This document shows, piece by piece, positions 34,405 through 42,826 of a DNA stretch of 64,000 bases. The translations under genes and the position numbers were made by a program. Origin of the DNA: Bog-473 sp963701955 (GTDB taxonomy: Bacteria > Actinomycetota > Acidimicrobiia > Acidimicrobiales > RAAP-2); NCBI GenBank assembly GCA_963701955.1, contig OY969694.1, forward strand, positions 1,488,001-1,552,000, written 5' to 3'. The notes beneath the pieces are model-generated. The model was not told the origin of the DNA, did no database searches, and worked only from the letters and a program-made list of their open reading frames with translations. The stretch's first letter is position 1, and each line of letters starts with the position of its first letter.

Positions 34405-35586
34405 GTGACACCCGGGCCGGCTGCCGCATCGTCGGCCAAGGCGGCAGCAGCCGCGGTCGTCGACGAGAACCTCCCAGGACTGGTCGCGCTGAGCCACGCT
34501 CTCCACGACAGCCCTGAGCTGTGCTTCGAGGAGACGCGTTCGGCGCACGCCGTGGCCGAAGCCCTCCGCTCGGGGGGACTCAGCGTCGACGAAGGCGTGT
34601 ACGAGCTCCCGACCGCCCTCGAGTCGCGTGCCGGTGACGGCGAGCTCGTCGTGGCCGTGTGCGCCGAGTACGACGCGCTTCCCGACGTCGGGCACGCCTG
34701 TGGCCACAACATCATCGCGGCCACCGCCGTGGGCGCGGGCCTGGCTTTGGCCGCCGTGGCCTCGGAGCTCGACCTCTCGGTGCGGGTGCTCGGCACACCC
34801 GCCGAGGAGGGCGGGGGCGGCAAGGTCCTGATGCTCGAGCGTGGCGCCTTCGACGGCGTCCACGCCGCCATGATGGTGCACCCGTGGCCGTCGGAGCGGC
34901 TCACCAGCACGTGCCTCGCCGTCGCCCACTACGACGTGCACTACCGCGGCCGCGAGGCGCACGCCTCGGCGTCGCCCTGGAAAGGCGTCAACGCCCAAGA
35001 CGCGCTCACCGTGGCCCAGGTGGCCATCGCGCTCTTGCGCCAGCAGCTCCCGCCAGGCGACCAGATCCACGGTGTCGTCACCAAGAGCCCGCACGCTGCC
35101 AACGTCATCCCCGGGGCCGTGACCGCCCGCTACATGGTCCGCTCCCGGACGGCGGACGGGCTGGCCGCGCTCCGGCCCCGCGTCGATGCCTGCTTCGAGG
35201 CTGGTGCACTGGCCACCGGCTGCACCGTGACCTACGAGGAACTGGCTCCGACGTACACGCACATGGAGCCCGACGCGGACCTGCTGCGCGCCTATCGGAC
35301 CAATGCCGAGACCCTCGGCCGGCGCTTCGAGGCGGACGACGCCGGTGCCCCACCGCCCACCTTCTCGACCGACATGGCCAACGTCTCTCTCGCCGTGCCC
35401 ACCATCCACCCGTTGATCGGGATCGAGACGGGCGGCGCGGTCAATCACCAGCGTGAATTCGCCGCCGCCAGCGTGACGACTTCGGCCGACGCCGCCGTGC
35501 GCGACGGTGCCGTGGCACTGGCCTGGACGGCGATCGACGCCGCCACCGACCCGGCCGTGCGGCAGCGGCTCCTGGAACGGACATGA
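34405..35586 (+). CDS. M20-family metallopeptidase / amidohydrolase
   Basis: A 393-residue zinc hydrolase of the M20D/AbgB-like group. ALHDSPELCFEETRS is the N-terminal family signature. The metal and catalytic residues appear in GHACGHNIIAA, GTPAEEGGGGK and MMVHPWP, and the dimerisation domain has YRGREAHASASPWKG. Relatives hydrolyse N-acyl amino acids or p-aminobenzoyl-glutamate. The start is GTG 34405, 17 bases after the carboxylase stop; the stop overlaps the next gene by 4 bases. No neighbour identifies the substrate. Confidence 0.85.
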   Translation: MTPGPAAASSAKAAAAAVVDENLPGLVALSHALHDSPELCFEETRSAHAVAEALRSGGLSVDEGVYELPTALESRAGDGELVVAVCAEYDALPDVGHACGHNIIAATAVGAGLALAAVASELDLSVRVLGTPAEEGGGGKVLMLERGAFDGVHAAMMVHPWPSERLTSTCLAVAHYDVHYRGREAHASASPWKGVNAQDALTVAQVAIALLRQQLPPGDQIHGVVTKSPHAANVIPGAVTARYMVRSRTADGLAALRPRVDACFEAGALATGCTVTYEELAPTYTHMEPDADLLRAYRTNAETLGRRFEADDAGAPPPTFSTDMANVSLAVPTIHPLIGIETGGAVNHQREFAAASVTTSADAAVRDGAVALAWTAIDAATDPAVRQRLLERT

Positions 35587-35879
35587 TCACCGAACACGCC
35601 GTCCTGCGGGTGGCCCCCGGCCGCGAGGACGAGTTCGTCTCCGCGATGGAACAGGCCAAGACGCTCATTGCGGGGAGCCCCGGCTTCGTCTCCCTGCGTC
35701 TCGAACGATGCCTCGAGCGCCCCGAAGCCTTCTTGTTCCTCGTCGAATGGGAGCGGCTCGAGGATCACACGATGGGTTTCCGTGGCTCCCCCGCGTACGA
35801 GGAGTGGAGGGCGGCGCTGCACCACTTCTACGAACCGGCTCCGGTGATCGAGCACTTCGAGCCGGTGGTACGCGCCTGA
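35583..35879 (+). CDS. Antibiotic biosynthesis monooxygenase (ABM) domain protein
   Basis: A 98-residue ferredoxin-like-fold protein of the ABM/YgiN type. Features are EHAVLRVAPGREDEFVSAMEQA, PGFVSLRLERCLERPEAFLFLVEWERLEDH and a C-terminal EEWRAALHHFYEPAPVIEHFE. Such proteins include cofactor-free oxygenases and heme-degrading enzymes, but many are unassigned. It is translationally coupled to the M20 hydrolase by an ATGA overlap. Confidence 0.82.
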   Translation: MITEHAVLRVAPGREDEFVSAMEQAKTLIAGSPGFVSLRLERCLERPEAFLFLVEWERLEDHTMGFRGSPAYEEWRAALHHFYEPAPVIEHFEPVVRA

Positions 35880-35905
35880 ACGAGCGCCCTGTCTGGGTCT
35901 GGCCC

Positions 35906-37864
35906 CTAGGCGGCTCGCGCCCGCCGCCGTCGCACCGACAGCAGTACCACGCCACTGCCCATGACAGCCACTCCGACAAGTCCGAGCGCCACGACTGTCG
36001 GCGTCTCGGGCAGATCCGGTTGGGGCTGGCTGGTCGGCTGGCCAGTCGTCGCGTCGAGGAAGACGGGCGTGGAACCGGCGACGTCGGTGGCACCCGGGGC
36101 AAAGTCGAACATGTTCTGAATCGTCCCTGCCACCGAGTCGACGGATCCCGGGATGCGGGCACCCTGCAGCCAGTTGTCCTCAATGAACTTCAGGATCGAC
36201 GACTGGTCCGTCAGGGTGTGGTCCACGTGGTTGACCTTGGCATAGGGCGAGATCACGAGCAGGGGCAGTCGGGGTCCGTAGCCACAGCGCCCGTTCTGCC
36301 CGGCGACCGGAGTGCCCGACCCGCAGGCTCCGGTGCCGGTGAGGAAGTCGGCCTCGGTACTCGAGGGATCGGTCACCCCGCTGTAGACGTGGTCGTACCA
36401 GCCGTCGGAGTCGTCATAGGAAACGACCACGGCGGTCGACGACCAATCCGGGGTCTGCTCCAAGGCGTTGACGGTCTGGGTGACGAAGGCCTGCTCGTCG
36501 AGAGGGTCCGAGTAGGCAGCGTGGCCATCTTCGTAACCGGGTGCCTTGAGGAAGCTGACCGCCGGAAGATCGGAGGCGGCAAGGTTCCCCTGGGCGATCT
36601 GGGACACGAGCTGGTTGAAGTCGCTCGTGTCGTAGTTGTGGTTCGGGGTGTTGAACTGAGGACCCACCCCGTAGCCGCCGCTGAAGGACTGCGTGTCCGT
36701 GCCGATCGTTGCGAGACCTGCCAGAGTGTCGTTCCCGCCGGCATCAGTCGGGATGGTCAGGTGGTGGGGATTGGCGGTGCTCGCGTAGTACTGGAACGGC
36801 TCGTGGTGAGGGATGTAGTCGTCCTTGTAGCCCCATTGACCTGTCCCGCCCTCGTCCTTGCCAACGGGGCTCACGGCGTCGCACAGGCCCTGGTTGCTGG
36901 CGCGGGCCGGCACGACCTTGCCGGTGAAACTGCCAGAGAACTCCTCCGGCGTGAAGGAGGCCGAGGACTGGCCCGGGTTGACGGCTGCCGAGGCGTTGGC
37001 GAACGTGGTGGTGGGTCGGAAGCCCCCTTGGAACCAGCCCCAGCTGAGCCCGGCGGCGTTCAGGAGGTCGCCGACGTTCATGCCCGACATGGCGACCGCG
37101 TCTCGGGTCGAGCAGTCGTCCCAGTAGGGCTGAGCGTCGCTCGTCAGTGAGTCGCCGCCGGCCCCGTCCGGGGTCAGGTCGGCGTTGGGGGTGCCGCTCG
37201 TTACTGTGCCTGACTCGTGGCTCGTGTCGACTCCCCCGGTGTCACCCGAGACCAGGTTGATCGCCCCCGGGGCGGATGGTCCGAACGTCGTCCCGAATGA
37301 GTTGTCGCTCATGGCGTAGTCCTGGGCGTAGTTCCACAGGGCGGTGACGGTGTTCCCGTCGTAGTAGTCCATCACGTCGTTGGCGTTGCACGTTGTGGTC
37401 GAACCGGGGAGGCTCCCGGTCCCGGTGCCGACGGTCTGGACGAACTTGTCCATTGCCCCGTTGTCGAACGCCTTTTGCTCGTCGCTGTAGTTGTGGTCCT
37501 GGTCGCAGGTGAAGACGTCCGGGGTCCCTATGGCGAGGGAGTTGGCCAGTCGCTTCGGGTTGGAGGAATTCGGATTGGAAGAGAGCAGCGTGGGAGTGAG
37601 GTCGTTGACCGAGGGCGTCCCGGACTTTGCGGTGAAGGATTGACCGTCGATGTTCGCTGCATTGGGATAGGTGCCGAAGTAGTGGTCGAAGGACACGTTC
37701 TCCTGGAAGATCACGACGAGATGCTGGATTGGCGTTGCCGTGGTTGCCGCATCGGCGACTCCTGCTCCGATCCCCGTTATCGGGACACCGAATGTGGCGA
37801 TCCCCAACGCTGCGATACCCGTGCCAAGTCGGCGCCAACTCCGAAGTCGTCCATCGACGTGCAT
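35906..37864 (-). CDS. Secreted phosphoesterase / phospholipase C family, LPxT-like anchor
   Basis: A 652-residue protein of the AcpA/phospholipase C branch of the alkaline phosphatase superfamily. A signal peptide (about 10-40, GIAALGIATFGVPITG) precedes HLVVIFQENVSFDHYFGTYPNA, the family's catalytic start. Later segments include TFGPSAPGAINLVSG, VVVSYDDSDGWYDHV and RLPLLVISPYAKVNHVDHT. The C-terminus is LPETPTVV, a hydrophobic helix and RRRRAR, arranged like a sortase signal but with Pro where Gly is usual. Enzymes of this group cleave phospholipids or phosphate esters at the cell surface. GGAGGG eight bases before ATG 37864 fixes the start. The large size includes Asn/Ser/Thr-rich inserts. 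Confidence 0.88.
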   Translation of the reverse strand: MHVDGRLRSWRRLGTGIAALGIATFGVPITGIGAGVADAATTATPIQHLVVIFQENVSFDHYFGTYPNAANIDGQSFTAKSGTPSVNDLTPTLLSSNPNSSNPKRLANSLAIGTPDVFTCDQDHNYSDEQKAFDNGAMDKFVQTVGTGTGSLPGSTTTCNANDVMDYYDGNTVTALWNYAQDYAMSDNSFGTTFGPSAPGAINLVSGDTGGVDTSHESGTVTSGTPNADLTPDGAGGDSLTSDAQPYWDDCSTRDAVAMSGMNVGDLLNAAGLSWGWFQGGFRPTTTFANASAAVNPGQSSASFTPEEFSGSFTGKVVPARASNQGLCDAVSPVGKDEGGTGQWGYKDDYIPHHEPFQYYASTANPHHLTIPTDAGGNDTLAGLATIGTDTQSFSGGYGVGPQFNTPNHNYDTSDFNQLVSQIAQGNLAASDLPAVSFLKAPGYEDGHAAYSDPLDEQAFVTQTVNALEQTPDWSSTAVVVSYDDSDGWYDHVYSGVTDPSSTEADFLTGTGACGSGTPVAGQNGRCGYGPRLPLLVISPYAKVNHVDHTLTDQSSILKFIEDNWLQGARIPGSVDSVAGTIQNMFDFAPGATDVAGSTPVFLDATTGQPTSQPQPDLPETPTVVALGLVGVAVMGSGVVLLSVRRRRARAA

Positions 37865-38358
37865 GTCAGGTTCCCTCCGCCACTCGAGACAACTGCCTTC
37901 CGGAACTCCGCACCGAATGAAATCAAATGGATTTCGAAAACCCAATGCACAAGACAATGAAATCTTGGTGACGTGCGCCATTCGACGCTCATCGCGCCAC
38001 GGTGAAGAGCACAATCACCTCGTAAATGCGGCGCAAATGTGAAGCGGCGGCGGGACGGTCCCGTGGAGCTGGAAGGAACCAGAACGACCAGCTCTTCGCA
38101 CTCTCGCGAAGCTCGTCGGCATGGCCGTGGTGGCGCAATTGTCATCACCACGACGCCGGTGATTGACGGCATCGACGCCCCGTCGATATCCGGCCGAGGA
38201 CACGGTTCCTCGACGCGATGGCACACGAACCGAACGCGACAGAAGGCAACCAGAACGCGACAACGAGTGACGAAGGCGCGACGCAGCACCCCAAGGCAGG
38301 ACAGGGGGCCCAACGGGCGGTCCGTCTCGCGGCTGCGTGCCCCCCCCAGCGTCGGGGG
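37865..38358. other. Intergenic region with an AT-rich block
   Basis: About 490 bases between the divergent-looking start of the phosphoesterase and the stop of the mutase gene. Bases 37905-38060 are clearly AT-richer than the surroundings and probably contain the phosphoesterase promoter, though no clean -35/-10 pair could be fixed. The remainder is Arg-rich shadow frames only. No RNA gene or repeat was seen. Confidence 0.45.
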
Positions 38359-39963
38359 TCAGCCGCCGGGCTGGTAGACCCCGAACACCTCCCGCAGGAC
38401 GTCGGACACCTCGCCCAGCGTCGCCATCTGCACCAGCGCCGCCTTCATCGGCACCAAGAGGTTGCCCTCGCCTCGCGCCGTCTCGGCGATGTCGGCGAGG
38501 GCCCTGTCCACGGCGGCCTGGTCGCGCCCGGCCCGCACCGACCGGGTGCGATCGATCTGGATCTGCTGGAGCGAGGCGTCGATGGGGAACACCTCTGCCG
38601 GTTCATCGTCGGCGTCGGTGAACCGGTTGACGCCCACCACGATCTTCTCCCCGTCGTCGACGGCCTTGGCGTCGCTGTAGGCGGCCGCCTCGATCTCCTC
38701 TTGCATGAAGCGGGCCTCGATCGCCGCCACGGCACCGCCCAGCTCGTCGATCCGCTCCAGGTAGGCCGTCGCGGCAGCCTCCACCTCATCGGTCAAGGAC
38801 TCCACGAAGTAAGAGCCCGCCAACGGGTCCACCGTGTCGACCACACCCGACTCGTACCCGACGATCTGCTGGGTGCGCAGGGCGATGCGGGCCGCCCGTG
38901 TGGTCGGGAGACCCAGGGCTTCGTCGAAGCCGTTGGTGTGGAGGCTCTGGGTCCCACCCAGCGCGGCGGCCAGGCTCTGCACGGTGACTCGGACGATGTT
39001 GTTCTCCGGCTGCTGGGCGGTCAGCGTCGAGCCGCCCGTCTGGGTGTGGAAGCGCAGCATCTTGGAGCGTTCGTCGGTGGCACCGAAACGGTCCGTCATG
39101 ATGCGGGCCCACATTCGCCGAGCCGCCCGGAACTTGGCCACCTCCTCGAAGAGGTTGTTGTGCGCGTTCCAGAAGAACGACAGGCGCGGAGCGAAGGCGT
39201 CCACGTCCATGCCCGCCTCGAGCGCCGCTTCCACGTAGGCGATGCCGTTCGCCAGCGTGAAGGCGATCTCCTGGACCGCCGTCGAACCGGCCTCGCGGAT
39301 GTGGTAACCCGAGATCGAGATGGTGTTCCAGCTGGGCAGGTTGGCGGCGCAATAGCCGAAGATGTCCACGATCAGGCGCATGGACGGGCGCGGCGGGTAG
39401 ATGTAGGTCCCCCGCGCCACGTATTCCTTCAGGATGTCGTTCTGGATCGTGCCTCGGATCTTCTCGGCAGGCACCCCCTGCTCTTCGGCCACCAGCTGGT
39501 ACAGCAGCAGCAAGATGGCACCGGTGGCGTTGATCGTCATGGACGTCGTCACCTTGTCCATGGGGAGGTCGGCCATCAGGAGCCGCATGTCGGCCAGCGA
39601 GTCGATGGGCACCCCGACCTTGCCGACCTCTCCCTCGGCGCGCGGGTGGTCGGAGTCGTACCCCATCTGGGTGGGCAGGTCGAAGGCGCACGAGAGCCCG
39701 GTCTGACCTGCGTCGAGGAGGAACTTGAAGCGCTGGTTGGTGGCTTCGGCCGAGCCGAAGCCCGCATACTGGCGCATCGTCCACAGCTTCGAGCGGTACA
39801 TCTTGGCGTGAACCCCACGGGTGTAGGGGAACGCCCCGGGCTCGCCGAGCTGGGTCGCCGGATCCCATCCCGCCAGGTCCCCGGCCCGATAGACCGGGTG
39901 GATGGCGATGCCCGAGTCGGTCTGTCGCTCGGGGCTGTCCTGGTTCGGGGTCTGCGGTGTCAC
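38359..39963 (-). CDS. Methylmalonyl-CoA mutase-type large subunit without B12-binding domain
   Basis: A 534-residue acyl-CoA mutase barrel domain. It shows WTMRQYAGFGSAEATNQRFK, GLSCAFDLPTQMGYDSDHP, GTIQNDILKEYVARGTYIYPP, SISGYHIREAGS and GGTQSLHTNGFDEAL. The protein ends at VFGVYQPGG without the C-terminal DxHxxG B12 domain, so a separate small B12 subunit is needed; none is seen here. Tyr in RQYAGF and Arg in VARGTYI match methylmalonyl-CoA rather than isobutyryl-CoA mutases as I recall the family. GTG 39963 is the start. The PduO adenosyltransferase at 45 kb could make its coenzyme. Confidence 0.88.
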   Translation of the reverse strand: MTPQTPNQDSPERQTDSGIAIHPVYRAGDLAGWDPATQLGEPGAFPYTRGVHAKMYRSKLWTMRQYAGFGSAEATNQRFKFLLDAGQTGLSCAFDLPTQMGYDSDHPRAEGEVGKVGVPIDSLADMRLLMADLPMDKVTTSMTINATGAILLLLYQLVAEEQGVPAEKIRGTIQNDILKEYVARGTYIYPPRPSMRLIVDIFGYCAANLPSWNTISISGYHIREAGSTAVQEIAFTLANGIAYVEAALEAGMDVDAFAPRLSFFWNAHNNLFEEVAKFRAARRMWARIMTDRFGATDERSKMLRFHTQTGGSTLTAQQPENNIVRVTVQSLAAALGGTQSLHTNGFDEALGLPTTRAARIALRTQQIVGYESGVVDTVDPLAGSYFVESLTDEVEAAATAYLERIDELGGAVAAIEARFMQEEIEAAAYSDAKAVDDGEKIVVGVNRFTDADDEPAEVFPIDASLQQIQIDRTRSVRAGRDQAAVDRALADIAETARGEGNLLVPMKAALVQMATLGEVSDVLREVFGVYQPGG

Positions 39964-40001
39964 GGTCGCGAGCCTACGGACATCGGACACGCCCGGGCCA
40001 C

Positions 40002-40493
40002 ATGGAGCAGACTGCCCGAGTGAACGACCCTCCGACGTACTCCCACTTCGGCATCTGCGTGACCGATCTCGAGCGTTCGGTGCGCTTCTACTGCGAAGGC
40101 CTGGGCTTCGAGGCGGCCGAGTCGCATCGGGTCGGCCCTGACTACTCCCCGCTGATCGAGCTCCCAGACGTGTCGCTGACCACCCGGTTCCTCCGGCGGG
40201 GTCCAACCGCCATCGAGCTGCTCTCCTTCGAGCACCCCCGTCCGGTCGACCCCGGCGGACGACGGCCGATGAACCGGCCCGGGCTCACGCATCTGGCGTT
40301 CTTCGTGCGCGACGTCGACGCCACGGCGGCGCGGCTGAGCGACCTCGGGGGGGACGTGATCCGGGAGGGCAGGGTCACGATCGACGAATCGGGCCACCCA
40401 CTCGAGTTCGTTCAGTTGACCGATCCCGACGGCGTACGCATCGAGCTGATGGACCTCGGCGACCTCTCTCCCGACGTGCCCCCGGCCGCCTGA
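40002..40493 (+). CDS. VOC (glyoxalase/bleomycin resistance) family protein
   Basis: A 163-residue protein with two beta-alpha-beta-beta-beta modules. The first starts YSHFGICVTDLERSVRFYCEGLGFE and the second GLTHLAFFVRDVDATAARLSDLGG, closing with FVQLTDPDGVRIELMD. His and Glu residues at these ends would bind one metal ion. Because it is divergent from the mutase gene, methylmalonyl-CoA epimerase was considered, but the usual epimerase end motif (FLHPK type) is missing, so the specific role is open. ATG 40002 or GTG 40020 may be the start. The 3' end overlaps the convergent ctaG by 82 bases. Confidence 0.8.
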   Translation: MEQTARVNDPPTYSHFGICVTDLERSVRFYCEGLGFEAAESHRVGPDYSPLIELPDVSLTTRFLRRGPTAIELLSFEHPRPVDPGGRRPMNRPGLTHLAFFVRDVDATAARLSDLGGDVIREGRVTIDESGHPLEFVQLTDPDGVRIELMDLGDLSPDVPPAA

Positions 40494-41359
40494 GCGTCGA
40501 GCTCGCGGTCGATCCGCACCGCCTTGCGCTCGTCCATGTGCATCCAGCGCAGGGCCACCGGGATCATGGGCCACAGCATGAGGGTGTCGCCGACCACCCA
40601 CATGATCGAACCGCCCATGTGGAGGTCCACCACGTACGACGGTCCCCACGTCCGGTGTGTGGCCAGATAGGCCGGGAACATCTCCTTCGTCGCTCCCGCA
40701 AGCGACACCCCGGTGAAGGTGTCGATCGGGATGGCGAGGAACAGGTAGAAGAACTGCACGGCCGGATGGAGTCGGTCGCAGTTCGGGTCGTTGCCGAATA
40801 TCTGTCGCCAGAACATGTAGCCGACCAGCAAGAAGACCAGGTGCTCCGCATTGTGGACGCTCTCGTGTTCGAGCGTGAGGTTGTACCAGCTGGTCAGATG
40901 GCTGACCGGGATGACCGCGGCGTAGAGCACGAACGCCGTCACCGGGTGGCCGAGGACACGCGCCACGGGCGAGCGGAGCGCGTCGGCGACCACGAGGTGC
41001 GCCGTGCCGGTGGTCCCCCGCCAGGCCAGCTGCAGCGGTGAGGCGATGGCGAAGAGCGGGGCGGCCACCATGATCAGCAGCAGGTGCTGGACCATGTGGT
41101 CCCAGAACAGCTCACTGTCGTAGACGCCGACGAAGCTCGAGATGGACACGGCCGTGGTGGCCAGGGCGCCGATCCACGCCGCCGTCTTCCCCGCCGACCA
41201 GGGGTGACGCGGATGGAGGGCGTTGTTCCGGCGCACTCCCCACAGGTAGAGGGCCAGGGCGACCGCGATCAACGCCACCGGCACGGCGTCGAACTGCGAG
41301 GAGAAGAGCTGTGACCCCCGCAGCGGCGGGAGCCCCGCATCGAAGAGCGCGGCTGTCAC
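40412..41359 (-). CDS. ctaG: CtaG-type cytochrome c oxidase assembly protein
   Basis: A 315-residue membrane protein with about seven hydrophobic helices, of the caa3_CtaG family. Typical segments are FVGVYDSELFWDHMVQHLLLIMVAAPLFAIASP, HPVTAFVLYAAVIPVSHLTSWY, VHNAEHLVFLLVGYMFW, and LHMGGSIMWVVGDTLMLWP, whose histidines may bind copper. The family supports assembly of the copper centre of cytochrome oxidase. No oxidase subunit gene is adjacent. The C-terminal 27 codons lie within the convergent VOC gene, so its true end should be read with some care. Confidence 0.87.
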   Translation of the reverse strand: MTAALFDAGLPPLRGSQLFSSQFDAVPVALIAVALALYLWGVRRNNALHPRHPWSAGKTAAWIGALATTAVSISSFVGVYDSELFWDHMVQHLLLIMVAAPLFAIASPLQLAWRGTTGTAHLVVADALRSPVARVLGHPVTAFVLYAAVIPVSHLTSWYNLTLEHESVHNAEHLVFLLVGYMFWRQIFGNDPNCDRLHPAVQFFYLFLAIPIDTFTGVSLAGATKEMFPAYLATHRTWGPSYVVDLHMGGSIMWVVGDTLMLWPMIPVALRWMHMDERKAVRIDRELDAQAAGGTSGERSPRSISSMRTPSGSVN

Positions 41360-41440
41360 GCCGAGACGGTATCGCTGCTCATCGGCCGACGGCCAGACGT
41401 CGCCCCGGGAGAGATGCGAACACCCCGGTGGGGAGATCGG

Positions 41441-42718
41441 TCACCCCGAGTCCTCGGAGAGCTGCTGGACCGATGCCGTCGCGGCGGGGGCCGTTTCCGT
41501 GCGGGCCGAAGCCACTGACCGGCCGGGCCCGGCGCTCACGTTGGTGCACGCCCGGGCTCCGTTCCACGCCACCAGCGCGGCGTTGGCCGCGTCACCCGAG
41601 AGCGGTTGGGGCAGGTCGTCGACGATGGTGGCCGGGCGCCAGAGGGCCGAGTCGACGTGGCGCCCCGTGACGCTGATCACCAGCGAGCCGCTGGCGTTCT
41701 CCGGCGGCGTGTTGTCGTAGAACGCGAAATTGCCCAGCCCGTAGTCGACATAGGCCGAGCCCAGGTACCCGCCGCCCAGCAGCACGTGTGCATGAGTGCC
41801 CACCACGATGTCGGCGCCCGCCTGGACCAGCACCTGGGCCAGCGGCTCTTGCACCGGATTGGGGCAGGCGTCGAGTTCGGTGCCCCAGTGCAGGTACACG
41901 ACGACCGTGTCGGCCGTCCTGCGGGCCGCCTCGACCGCGGCGACCAGGTCGTCGACGTCATAGGCCGAGGCGAGGCCCGGCTGGGTCGCCGTGGCCGTCC
42001 AGGCCGATTGCAGGTCGGAGTCGATGACCTGGGTGGCCGCGATCACCGCGATGCGCTCGCCGTGGATCGTCGTCAGGTACGGAGCGAAGGCCTGGCCCAC
42101 GTTCTGCCCGATGCCGAGGATCGTGTACCTCGTCTGGGCCCGGGTGGCCAGAGCGGTCTGCAGCCCCGCCTGTCCGCAGTCCTCACCGTGGTTGTTGGCC
42201 TCGGTGATCAGGCCGACCCCGGCACCCTTGAACGCGGTGATGGCCGAGGCCGGGGCGTCGAAGACGTACTGCTTGGGCTGGGGGTCGGGACATGTCCCGT
42301 CGAGAGCCGACTCGAGGTTCACCATGGAGAGATCGGCACCGGAGAGGAGCTGGGGAACGGTCGGGCCGAGGGCGTCGCCAGGGTCGTCGGCCAGGCGGTT
42401 GCCCAGATTGGTCCCGGCCGGGAAGTGCACGTCGCCGCCGAAGGCGAGAGTGACGGGCTGGCCGTCGCCGTCCCAGTCCGGATCGAGCCGGGGGTTACCG
42501 GCCACCGCCGGCGTCGGCGTGCGGTGAGGGGCCGATCCACCGAGACGGCGCCCCGCCGGAGCCCGGTGGCCACTGCCCCGGCCGGCCACGAGGATCATCG
42601 CCGCGACCACCGCGAGGAGTCCCAGAGCCCAGAGCCGCCTGGTGCGCCTGACCCGTTTGGAGGTCAGTGCGGGCGGCGCGACCGTCTCCCGCGGCCGTGC
42701 GGGCACGCCGTTGGGCAC
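41441..42718 (-). CDS. CapA-family (PGA_cap) metallophosphatase-fold membrane protein
   Basis: A 425-residue protein. The N-terminus is basic with one membrane helix (about 29-46, LWALGLLAVVAAMILVAG), then a Pro/Arg-rich linker. The external domain has the CapA signatures FGGDVHFPAGT, SMVNLESALDG, ITEANNHGEDCG, VYLHWGTELDACPNP and VVGTHAHVLLGGG. The family resembles calcineurin-like phosphoesterases and includes the poly-gamma-glutamate capsule protein CapA, but no capB/capC genes are nearby. A surface polymer or phosphatase role is inferred. Confidence 0.85.
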   Translation of the reverse strand: MPNGVPARPRETVAPPALTSKRVRRTRRLWALGLLAVVAAMILVAGRGSGHRAPAGRRLGGSAPHRTPTPAVAGNPRLDPDWDGDGQPVTLAFGGDVHFPAGTNLGNRLADDPGDALGPTVPQLLSGADLSMVNLESALDGTCPDPQPKQYVFDAPASAITAFKGAGVGLITEANNHGEDCGQAGLQTALATRAQTRYTILGIGQNVGQAFAPYLTTIHGERIAVIAATQVIDSDLQSAWTATATQPGLASAYDVDDLVAAVEAARRTADTVVVYLHWGTELDACPNPVQEPLAQVLVQAGADIVVGTHAHVLLGGGYLGSAYVDYGLGNFAFYDNTPPENASGSLVISVTGRHVDSALWRPATIVDDLPQPLSGDAANAALVAWNGARACTNVSAGPGRSVASARTETAPAATASVQQLSEDSG

Positions 42719-42826
42719 GGGGCGAGTGAGCTGGTCAGTCGGGGCCGTACGGCCACTCTACGCAACGACAGTTCGGACCGCCTGACGCAGGGCGGGGGTC
42801 CTCCACCCAGGCCGAGGCGGAACGGC

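Noticed and set aside
32576..34429. 617-codon minus-strand open frame opposite the carboxylase gene
   Set aside because: The opposite strand encodes a full acyl-CoA carboxylase alpha chain; long antisense frames are common in high-GC DNA.
39957..40493. Methylmalonyl-CoA epimerase
   Set aside because: The VOC protein is next to the mutase, but the closing epimerase motif is absent; kept as a general VOC family protein.
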